Source of the DNA: Candidatus Aminicenantota bacterium | GTDB lineage: Bacteria; Acidobacteriota; Aminicenantia; Aminicenantales; Aminicenantaceae | Direction of reading: 5' to 3' | NCBI GenBank assembly: GCA_030620655.1 | Contig: JAUXEH010000220.1 | Location: 1-5,520 of the forward strand | Length of the DNA stretch: 5,520 bases | Shown: positions 1-5,435 of the stretch, in pieces | How positions within the stretch are numbered: the stretch's first letter is position 1 | Layout of the letters: each line of letters opens with the position of its first letter | Position numbers and translations under genes: made by a program | The notes under the pieces: generated by a model | What the model saw: only the letters and a program-made list of their open reading frames with translations | Database searches by the model: none | Told to the model about the DNA's origin: nothing

Positions 1-298
1 CATCCTGATCATAGACCTTGATCACGGCATCCCGGTAGTCGCGGACATGTATAAAACCCCGGGCATCGACCAGGATGCCGCTGGGTTGATAGAGCATAGC
101 CTCTTCATCGGTTTCATCGCCCCCGAAGTCCAACTCCTCCACAAACTCGACGCTCAAATCCGGTTGGAGCGGCAGGGCCGGATTGTGCACAAAGACCAGG
201 TCCCCGATCGTCTCCACCTCAGGTCCGGCTGCTTTGGGTGTACACGAAACAGAGACCAGCAGCAGAAATACCAGAAATCCCATGCACACATGTTTCAT
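1..298 (-). CDS. Probable lipoprotein with NHL/6-bladed beta-propeller repeats, N-terminal part only
   Basis: The gene runs off the left edge, leaving the first 99 codons. The protein opens with MKH, a hydrophobic stretch (about residues 6-17) and Cys19 followed by Thr-Pro. This is a lipoprotein-type signal peptide, so the mature protein is probably lipid-anchored and outside the cytoplasm. The residues before the cysteine (S-V-S) are not an ideal lipobox, because position -3 is usually Leu, so plain Sec export is possible. Residues from about 72 onward read QPSGILVDARGFIHVRD and then a V-Y-D strand, which is the typical NHL/6-bladed propeller blade (P-x-G-I-x-V-D-x-x-G-x-I-x-V-x-D). Such propellers usually bind ligands or partner proteins; the partner here is unknown. 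The start is supported by GAGGAG at 305-310, six or seven bases upstream of ATG 298. A linker rich in Glu and Asp lies between the cysteine and the blade. Confidence 0.8.
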   Translation of the reverse strand, partial: MKHVCMGFLVFLLLVSVSCTPKAAGPEVETIGDLVFVHNPALPLQPDLSVEFVEELDFGGDETDEEAMLYQPSGILVDARGFIHVRDYRDAVIKVYDQD

Positions 299-339
299 GA
301 ATCTCTCCTCGATCGAATTTCTCTCGTTCTCAGTCTCCA

Positions 340-365
340 ATTATAACCTGAAAGACACCTGAAAG
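340..365 (-). promoter_or_regulatory. Promoter with tandem 11-bp-spaced operator repeats for the propeller lipoprotein gene
   Basis: On the minus strand a perfect TATAAT (345 down to 340) lies 41 bases upstream of ATG 298. Directly next to it are two identical 9-base copies of CTTTCAGGT (365-357 and 354-346), one helical turn (11 bp) apart. No good -35 hexamer is found at a 16-18 base spacing, so the repeats occupy the place of the -35. This layout is typical of promoters activated by OmpR/PhoB-type response regulators, whose half-sites are direct repeats 11 bp apart. CTTTCA also resembles the Pho-box half-site CTGTCA. The regulator is inferred, not identified. Confidence 0.5.
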
Positions 366-395
366 GTTACCCGGGAGGAAATTACAGCGGAGAAT

Positions 396-620
396 ATGGG
401 CAAGATCTGCCACTGGCTGGCGAGCGCGCTGGATCCCGTGTGTACCTCGCTGGCCGCAGGCGCCATCTATCCCTGGAAGTACGCAGACACCCCCTACGAG
501 AAGGTCATCGACCTGGAGGGCGTGACCACTGAGTACATCCGCTGCCCGGATCCCAGCAAGGCGGGCATCGTGGTCAAGATCACCCGCACCTTCAAGGGCA
601 AGAGGGCCTTTCAGGGCTGA
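396..620 (+). CDS. Small hypothetical protein, 74 residues
   Basis: I do not recognise this family. The frame is short, but its codons match the neighbouring genes: most third positions are G or C (CTG, GTC, ATC, AAG, GAG and GAC dominate), which argues for real coding sequence. The protein has three cysteines (5, 16, 50), a small hydrophobic patch (about 8-24) and a C-terminal beta-like segment (GIVVKITRTFKGK). No clear signal peptide or membrane segment is seen. Start evidence is weak: GGAG at 389-392 is only three bases from ATG 396, and the better GGAGG at 374-378 is 17 bases away. The frame is closed upstream by a TGA at 360-362. It is convergent with the secreted repeat protein gene, 15 bases away. 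It could be a small complete gene or the remnant of a larger one. Confidence 0.45.
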   Translation: MGKICHWLASALDPVCTSLAAGAIYPWKYADTPYEKVIDLEGVTTEYIRCPDPSKAGIVVKITRTFKGKRAFQG

Positions 621-635
621 ACACGCTGCCAGCGC

Positions 636-1760
636 TCAGTCCTCGTCACAGTCCCGCGTCAATTCTTCCGTGATCTCCGTGGCGGAGATGATGATCTTGG
701 CGTGGAAGTCGCTCCCGCGCTGGAACTCGTAGCTCGTATTCCCCCAGCCCTTCATCTCGGGCTGGCCGTCATACCAGGCCAGGACCTTGAAATAGATGCC
801 CGTGTCCTCGAATATGCCCTCGAAGCGCAGCTCGAAATGCAGGCCGGAATCGTCCCATGTGAAGAAGTTGTGCGCCGTGATGTCTCGCGCCCTGAGCTGG
901 CCCTTGTTCAGCCAGGGGCCGCTGGAGTTCAGGGTCAGTTTGCCACCCACATACATGGTGGCGTCCTGATAATCCGGATCGGTCAAGACCCCTTCGCCCT
1001 CGAGTACCGCGTGCTTGAAAACAAACCCGTCGCCGATGGCCTTCAGGACATTGCCGGGCTGGCCGGGGCCGCCGCCCTTGAACATCTCCTTCCAGAACTT
1101 GGTGTTGAAGTCCGGAGGATCACACGTGCTGTAGGTGCCGTAGTTGACCTTTCCGGGTCTCTCTCCACCACCTCCACTCGGGACCCCATCGATGGGCTCC
1201 TCAGCGATCTGTATGATTATGTCTTCGAAAATGCTGTCGCGGTGGAAGATCCAGTTTCCTTCATCGTCGATCTGGATCCGCGGCTCCCCTTGGTACCAGG
1301 CATCCACCCGGTAGAAATATCCGGTGTCGTCGAACTGGCCGCCGAATACCAGATGGAATTCCAAATGGCCCGGGGCCGCGTTGGACACGGAGTTGTTTAT
1401 CGCTATGATCGCGGTATCCCTGAGTTTACCTTTGTTCAGCCAGGGGCCGCTGGAATTCAGAGTCAGCACACCACCCACATACGTGGTGGCGGCATCATAA
1501 CCCGATTCGGTCTGATCCCCTACGCTCTCGAGCACCGCGCGTTTAAAGATAAAGCCTTCACCCACGGCCATCAGCGTGTTGCCTGGCTGGCCGGGGCCGC
1601 CGCCCTTGAACATCTCTTTCCAGAACTTGGCCTCGAAATGGTCATCTAGGCTGTAGGTGCCGATATTGACCATGTTTTTGTCTTTGTCCTTGTCGTTTTT
1701 CGCAGACACAGCGAATCCGACCAGTAAAAGACACAGGGTAAAAACGATGAGCTTCCTCAT
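636..1760 (-). CDS. Secreted protein with two tandem copies of an unrecognised domain, 374 residues
   Basis: The start is ATG 1760. GGAGG at 1766-1770 sits five bases upstream of it, whereas the in-frame ATG at 1772 overlaps that ribosome site and is rejected. Residues 1-20 form a Sec signal peptide (MRK, hydrophobic core, VSA before K21), so the product is exported to the periplasm or beyond. A Lys/Asp-rich stretch follows (21-29). The rest is two homologous domains, residues 32-190 and 206-368, joined by a flexible linker with four glycines (196-199). KFWKEMFKGGGPGQPGN (45-61 and 221-237) and LTLNSSGPWLNKG (99-111 and 275-287) are identical in both copies. Alternating hydrophobic and polar residues, with conserved Trp, Tyr and Phe, suggest beta-sandwich folds. 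I do not recognise the domain and see no catalytic motif. A binding or surface role is only a guess. Confidence 0.85.
   Translation of the reverse strand: MRKLIVFTLCLLLVGFAVSAKNDKDKDKNMVNIGTYSLDDHFEAKFWKEMFKGGGPGQPGNTLMAVGEGFIFKRAVLESVGDQTESGYDAATTYVGGVLTLNSSGPWLNKGKLRDTAIIAINNSVSNAAPGHLEFHLVFGGQFDDTGYFYRVDAWYQGEPRIQIDDEGNWIFHRDSIFEDIIIQIAEEPIDGVPSGGGGERPGKVNYGTYSTCDPPDFNTKFWKEMFKGGGPGQPGNVLKAIGDGFVFKHAVLEGEGVLTDPDYQDATMYVGGKLTLNSSGPWLNKGQLRARDITAHNFFTWDDSGLHFELRFEGIFEDTGIYFKVLAWYDGQPEMKGWGNTSYEFQRGSDFHAKIIISATEITEELTRDCDED
657..1145 (-). repeat. Internal repeat copy 2 (C-terminal domain of the secreted protein)
   Basis: Codes for residues 206-368. It starts NYGTYS, where copy 1 starts NIGTYS, and carries two extra residues before the shared KFWKEMF block. 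It also has a cysteine (Cys213, in TCDPP) that copy 1 lacks. Divergence is greatest in the segment after LTLNSSGPWLNKG and in the last strand. Confidence 0.85.
1191..1667 (-). repeat. Internal repeat copy 1 (N-terminal domain of the secreted protein)
   Basis: Codes for residues 32-190 of the secreted protein. It matches the second copy (657-1145) over its whole length. The best-kept DNA block is 1579-1630, which matches 1051-1102 at 50 of 52 bases. The copies are offset by 528 bases (176 codons) in both conserved blocks, so no net indel separates these blocks. Confidence 0.85.
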
Positions 1761-1785
1761 TTTTTCCTCCATCGGAATGGTGCCG

Positions 1786-1814
1786 AATATAATCCCATGT
1801 TATTTTTCGGGACT
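1786..1814 (-). promoter_or_regulatory. Weak candidate promoter for the secreted repeat protein gene
   Basis: On the minus strand TATATT (1791 down to 1786) could be a -10 box. It would give a leader of about 20 bases before ATG 1760, and too little leader for the ATG at 1772. The hexamer 17 bases further up, AGTCCC (1814 down to 1809), is a poor -35. The call rests on the -10 and its position only. Confidence 0.25.
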
Positions 1815-1833
1815 TCTCCGCTTCCTCTTACAT

Positions 1834-1860
1834 ATTTTAGTCGATTTTGGCGCATTTTGG
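1834..1860 (+). repeat. Three ATTTTRG direct repeats in 10-bp phase
   Basis: ATTTTAG (1834-1840) is followed by ATTTTGG (1844-1850) and ATTTTGG (1854-1860), each separated by three bases (TCG, CGC). The period is exactly 10 bp, so all copies face the same side of the helix. It could be a multi-site operator or a bend made by phased T-tracts. Confidence 0.5.
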
Positions 1861-2043
1861 TACAGTAAAATATGGAATTCTTTTCAACTGAATTTATGTC
1901 TGCATGGCTGCCTTATCGTCTCGAACGACTGAATAATAATCAGCACAGGATTCAGAAATGTTGTCTTGTTACATAGGAGGGTTGCCTGACAAAACGATCT
2001 TTGGTATCCTGAGCCAAGAAAATGTACGGGCGGTTGAAAGACT

Positions 2044-3963
2044 TTGGATAAAGAAGACGTCATTCGGGCATTCGTGGTTTCGCTCAAGGTGGCGCTCCGC
2101 AATGCCTCGATATACACCCTCGAACATCCCGCCTTTGCGGAAGGCATCGCCGACCTCAGGAAAAAGCTCGACGACCTGTTCGAATTCGTCATCCCCTTGA
2201 TTATCGGGTTCACGCCCCGTTCGCTCTTCATCGATGACCGGTTCTATGAAAAGGATAAAATCTTCCAGGAACTGGCGAAGCTGTTCCATTTCCGCAAGAT
2301 CAAGTCCATCACCATCGATCAGAGCATCAACCCCGAGGAACTGCAGATGTTCATCGCCCGGATCTCCGAACCGGCGAAGGATATTCTCAAAGATGGCGGC
2401 CCGATCGCGATCCTGGAACAAGAAGGCATCGAGAGCATATTCATCGAGGAGCTGGACTACCGGGAGCTCCTGAAGGGAGAGGGCGAAGAGCTCAAAGAGA
2501 TCTGGGTGCGGTTGATGCAGGAGGCGCTGGAAGAAGAGAACAAAGAGCAGATCAATGAACTGGCCGACAACTTTGCCAAGGTCATCAAGGAGTTCTCGCC
2601 CCAGGAGATCGCGGAAAATCCAGAGGCGAAAGAGACCATAAAGAAATTCTTCTCTTATCTGAAGGACAACGAAGGCGACAGGTTCACCGAATGCGGCAAG
2701 GATCTCATAAAGGCGGCCATGCGGCGGAAGGATAAGACGCCAAAGGAGGCGTTCCAAGAGCTCCGGCAGATGACCAGCGGCATACTGGAGGAGGATCTCG
2801 CGCTCACTTTCTGGGGCGAAATGCTCCAGGACGAGTCCTTCGAGCCCCTGAACGTGAGCATATTTTCCATGTTCGTGGAGAACAGGAAGGAAGGCAGGGT
2901 CAACTACCAGATATCCAAGATGTTCCGCTCCAACGAAATCCTGAATGACAACAAGCAGGTCCTGGACAAGCTCAAGGACCTGCTCCACGGCCCGGAGAAT
3001 GAGCTGCTTTCCCCCATCTACCGGAATACCCTGCACACCCTGCTCAAGCAGATGACCTGGGAACAGGAACAGAATTTCGACTACGATCAGCTGTTCCGGA
3101 GCACCCGCTTCATCCTGGCCAACCTGTTCGAGAACGAGATCGAACCCGATGACGCCGCCGATCTTCTCAAAAGAATTCTGGACCAGTGGGACCGGATCAC
3201 GCAGGAGCGGGACTTCGAATACTTGAAGGTGCTCTACGATGACCTGGAAAAGCGCGGACACGCGGTATCGAGCGAGCAAGTGTACAAGACGCTCAGGAGC
3301 CGCCTGGCCGAATTCGTGGAAAATGCTATTCTCGAAGGCGACCTCAACCTATACCTGGAGTACTTCATCTCCCGATTCGATCACAGCGCGCACGAAGTCA
3401 ACGTCTACCTGGACAAGATCTTCACCGAGGGCAAGGTCACTCCCTACATCTTGAAGGCCTATTTCAAATTCCACACCGAGTACCTCTTCTATTTCAACCT
3501 GAACCTGGACACCTATGCGTCGGACACAAACCTCATCGAACGGATCATAGACGGCCTGCAGATGGTCGATTCGCGCATCTCGTTCGTGACCCTGAAGCAC
3601 ATATTCACGAACAAAAATCCCCGGATCAAGCGAAGGGTGCTGGAGGCCATGCAGGAGATAACACTGTATGAATCGAATTTCCTGCTGCCGATCATGCGGG
3701 ACAAGGACATGTCTTTAAAAGCGGAGGCCCTGTTGATCCTTGTGAAAGACCAAGACACACGAAAAAAGGCCTTGAGCCGCCTTTTCCTGATCCACTCTCC
3801 CTTCGGTATCAGGAACAAAAGGACCATCGAGCACATCCAGATGGTGGGGGAAAGGAACATACAGGAAGCACGATCGTATCTGGAGACTCTCGAGAAAAGG
3901 AAAGCCTTCTGGAACCGGGGTCGCAGGGAGACGGCTGCCGGCGTACTGGAGAAATGGGGATGA
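2044..3963 (+). CDS. Helical HEAT-like repeat protein sharing its N-terminal module with the downstream HD-GYP protein, 639 residues
   Basis: The protein has no signal peptide or membrane segment and is probably cytoplasmic. Residues 3-140 form a module also found at the start of the next gene product: a helix with an IYxxEHP motif (23-29), strands around IIGF and LFIDD (53-65), and ITIDQSINPEELQMFI (89-104). Residues 145-420 are mostly charged amphipathic helices. Residues about 498-585 look like HEAT-type helical pairs (for example FVTLKHIFTNKNPRIKRRVL and LKAEALLILVKDQDTRKKAL), as in protein-binding scaffolds. No catalytic motif is seen. The start is uncertain. TTG 2044 is the first possible start after an in-frame TGA at 2035-2037, and it lines the module up with its paralogue, but it has no good Shine-Dalgarno. 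The stop overlaps the start of the HD-GYP gene, so the pair is one transcription unit. A scaffold or regulator for the HD-GYP partner is my inference. Confidence 0.85.
   Translation: MDKEDVIRAFVVSLKVALRNASIYTLEHPAFAEGIADLRKKLDDLFEFVIPLIIGFTPRSLFIDDRFYEKDKIFQELAKLFHFRKIKSITIDQSINPEELQMFIARISEPAKDILKDGGPIAILEQEGIESIFIEELDYRELLKGEGEELKEIWVRLMQEALEEENKEQINELADNFAKVIKEFSPQEIAENPEAKETIKKFFSYLKDNEGDRFTECGKDLIKAAMRRKDKTPKEAFQELRQMTSGILEEDLALTFWGEMLQDESFEPLNVSIFSMFVENRKEGRVNYQISKMFRSNEILNDNKQVLDKLKDLLHGPENELLSPIYRNTLHTLLKQMTWEQEQNFDYDQLFRSTRFILANLFENEIEPDDAADLLKRILDQWDRITQERDFEYLKVLYDDLEKRGHAVSSEQVYKTLRSRLAEFVENAILEGDLNLYLEYFISRFDHSAHEVNVYLDKIFTEGKVTPYILKAYFKFHTEYLFYFNLNLDTYASDTNLIERIIDGLQMVDSRISFVTLKHIFTNKNPRIKRRVLEAMQEITLYESNFLLPIMRDKDMSLKAEALLILVKDQDTRKKALSRLFLIHSPFGIRNKRTIEHIQMVGERNIQEARSYLETLEKRKAFWNRGRRETAAGVLEKWG
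3948..3963 (+). promoter_or_regulatory. Ribosome site and ATGA stop/start overlap coupling the two operon genes
   Basis: GGAGAA at 3948-3953 lies at the end of the upstream gene. ATG 3960 is well spaced from it and shares bases with the upstream stop TGA (3961-3963), giving the classic ATGA overlap. The in-frame ATG at 3954 touches the ribosome site and is less likely. Coupled translation, and so roughly matched amounts of the two proteins, is expected. Confidence 0.75.
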
Positions 3964-5300
3964 AAGACAAGGTCAAGGAGTCGATCAGCCTGTTCTTCGC
4001 GGCCGTGCAGACCGGGAAGATCTATGCCGAAAACCATCCCAAATCGCTCGAGGTCACGGAGAGCGCTTTTCACAGCCTGCGGGAGATCTTTCAGAATACT
4101 ATCGAATTCGTCATCGGAATCGTGGATGATGAACTGGCTTGGGAGGGGGAGGTTTTCTTCGACCTGAGCAAAAAGCTGAAGTCCGTCATCTATTATCTCA
4201 AGGACAGGAACATCGAACGGATCTACATCCATCAGGCCCTGACCCTGGAGGAAATGCGCAGGTTCATCGCCCTCCTCTCCGCCTCTAAGGGGGAATTCCA
4301 AAGGGACTCGGAAAAGCTCCTGACCCGGCATGACGTCAGGCACATCCGCACCAGCAAGATCAAGGACATAGACCTAGATCAACTGAGGAGCAGAGACGAC
4401 TGGGACAAGATGCAGGAGATGTACAACAGTGCCCTGGATACGATCGGGACCACGGTCGACAACATCGTAGAGGGAAAAGCGGTGGATAACCTCAACATCC
4501 GGTTCGACATGCTGAACATGCTGGATTTCTTCATGGGCAGGCACCAGGAGCTGATAACACTCATCTCCGTCCGGAAGAAGGACATGATCACCTTCGCTCA
4601 CCTGTGCAATGTGGCCACCCTGTCCATGCATCTGGGCTCCCGACTGGGATTCAGCAAGGATGACGTCATGGACCTGGGAATCGCCTCATTGTTCCACGAC
4701 ATCGGCAAGATCGCCATCTCGTCCCGGATCCTGAAGAAGAAAGGCAAGCTGGATGACGAGGAGTTCCGCAAAATGCGGGAGCACCCCCTCATCGGCTCGA
4801 AAATACTCACGAAATACATAGATACGCTTGGGATCATCCCCGTGGTCGTCGCCTACGAGCACCACCGCCGCTACGATCTTCAGGGCTATCCCAAGGTGGA
4901 ATATCCCAGGAAGCCGCACAGGGCGGCATTGATCGTCTCCCTGTGCGACGTGTATGACGCCCTGGCTCAGCGCAGGACGTACAAAAAAGACTACCCGCCC
5001 AACAAGATTTACCAGATCATGGTCGAAGAGAAAGGCAAGCTGTTCGATCCCGAGCTCTTCGATAAATTCTATGCCAGCCTGGGCGTCTGGCCCGTGGGGA
5101 CCATCGTCCAGCTGACCGACTCGAGGATCGCCGTGGTCAGGGAGATCAACGAGGAAGACATCTTCGGCCCCAGGGTGGAAATCGTGTCCTCCGTGGGCAA
5201 AGGCGACTTCCTGGACATGGCAGACAAAAAGCAAAAGATCAAGATAGACAAGGCCCTGAATCCTTTTGGGAAGGGGAAGGAGTTCTTCCAGTCTATTTAA
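3960..5300 (+). CDS. HD-GYP domain phosphohydrolase, probable cyclic-di-GMP phosphodiesterase, 446 residues
   Basis: HD-GYP proteins hydrolyse cyclic dinucleotides, chiefly c-di-GMP, using a two- or three-metal centre. The core ligands can all be seen: His214 (in FAHLCNVA), His246-Asp247 (LFHDIGK, with Lys250), His275 (REHP), His301-His302 (YEHH) and Asp330 (LCDVYDAL). The GYP motif is at 309-311. The usual HHExxDGxGYP reads HHRRYDLQGYP here, with Arg303 for Glu and Leu307 for Gly. Residue 210, four before His214, is Ile rather than the Glu seen in three-metal enzymes, so a two-metal site is likely. Residues 1-137 are the module shared with the upstream protein; 140-200 is a helical linker; 374-430 is the beta-rich tail (WPVGTIVQL) common after HD-GYP domains. 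There is no membrane segment, so it is cytoplasmic. The substrate is assumed from the family, not shown. Confidence 0.92.
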   Translation: MKDKVKESISLFFAAVQTGKIYAENHPKSLEVTESAFHSLREIFQNTIEFVIGIVDDELAWEGEVFFDLSKKLKSVIYYLKDRNIERIYIHQALTLEEMRRFIALLSASKGEFQRDSEKLLTRHDVRHIRTSKIKDIDLDQLRSRDDWDKMQEMYNSALDTIGTTVDNIVEGKAVDNLNIRFDMLNMLDFFMGRHQELITLISVRKKDMITFAHLCNVATLSMHLGSRLGFSKDDVMDLGIASLFHDIGKIAISSRILKKKGKLDDEEFRKMREHPLIGSKILTKYIDTLGIIPVVVAYEHHRRYDLQGYPKVEYPRKPHRAALIVSLCDVYDALAQRRTYKKDYPPNKIYQIMVEEKGKLFDPELFDKFYASLGVWPVGTIVQLTDSRIAVVREINEEDIFGPRVEIVSSVGKGDFLDMADKKQKIKIDKALNPFGKGKEFFQSI

Positions 5301-5313
5301 TCTGAATTATTCA

Positions 5314-5372
5314 TAGAAGCTGCCGACACTTTCAGTACATGAGGCCTTCTTTCCTATTGTCGGCATCTTCTA
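5314..5372 (+). repeat. Long imperfect inverted repeat downstream of the HD-GYP gene
   Basis: Bases 5314-5328 pair with 5358-5372: TAGAAG with CTTCTA and TGCCGACA with TGTCGGCA, with one C/T mismatch between the two blocks. This gives a 15-position stem around a 29-base loop, starting 14 bases after the stop codon. There is no T-run after it, so it is not a standard intrinsic terminator. It may still act as an RNA 3'-end or stability hairpin, or belong to a repeat element. Confidence 0.6.
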
Positions 5373-5403
5373 CCCTTCGGGCGAGCCGATCTCACGGCAT
5401 CTG

Positions 5404-5435
5404 GTGAATAATTTAGGCTAAACTGGATTATTCAC
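5404..5435 (+). repeat. Perfect 9-bp inverted repeat GTGAATAAT / ATTATTCAC
   Basis: GTGAATAAT (5404-5412) and ATTATTCAC (5427-5435) are exact reverse complements around a 14-base loop, which itself contains the palindrome TTTAG-G-CTAAA. A related TGAATTATTCA occurs at 5303-5313. No T-run follows on either strand. It could be a weak hairpin terminator between convergent genes, an operator, or one end of a small mobile repeat. Confidence 0.5.

Larger units (their letters stand above)
1761..2043 (+). other. Divergent intergenic region between the secreted protein gene and the signalling operon
   Basis: About 280 bases, more AT-rich than the genes, must hold the control regions for both directions. 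I find no convincing sigma-70 promoter for the plus strand. What can be seen: three ATTTTRG repeats at 1834-1840, 1844-1850 and 1854-1860; an AT-rich tract at 1865-1873; a perfect AGGAGG at 1975-1980 without a usable start codon 5-10 bases later; and a 9-codon frame from ATG 2022 to TAA 2051 that overlaps the TTG start of the next gene. Confidence 0.6.

Noticed and set aside
624..634. CGCTG-C-CAGCG palindrome between the convergent genes as a terminator
   Set aside because: With a one-base loop the usable stem is only about three base pairs, and no T-run follows on either strand.
702..1649. Long plus-strand open frame (about 315 codons) opposite the secreted repeat protein
   Set aside because: It is a mirror of the GC-biased codons of the minus-strand gene. 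That gene has a signal peptide, a well-placed ribosome site and a clear domain duplication; the plus-strand frame has none of these.
1770..1772. ATG 1772 as the start of the secreted repeat protein
   Set aside because: This codon overlaps the GGAGG that serves ATG 1760 at five-base spacing, and it would put four residues (MEEK) in front of a normal signal peptide.
1847..1862. TTGGCG...TGGTA as a sigma-54 type -24/-12 promoter
   Set aside because: The GG is not followed at the required distance by GC, and the sequence is better explained as part of the ATTTTRG repeats.
1969..3279. Long minus-strand open frame (about 436 codons) opposite the HEAT-like protein gene
   Set aside because: The plus-strand product has clear homology to the module in the next gene, and the operon overlap fixes the plus strand as coding. 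The antisense frame is a codon-bias shadow.
3954..3956. ATG 3954 as the start of the HD-GYP gene
   Set aside because: It is only two to three bases from the GGAG ribosome site; ATG 3960 is better spaced and makes the ATGA overlap.
3513..4343. Minus-strand open frame spanning the junction of the two operon genes
   Set aside because: It lies opposite two overlapping genes whose products align with each other; it has no recognisable domain.
4860..4893. Inactive (pseudo-enzyme) HD-GYP domain because HHE is HHR
   Set aside because: All core metal-binding His and Asp residues and the GYP motif are still present, so loss of activity is not supported.
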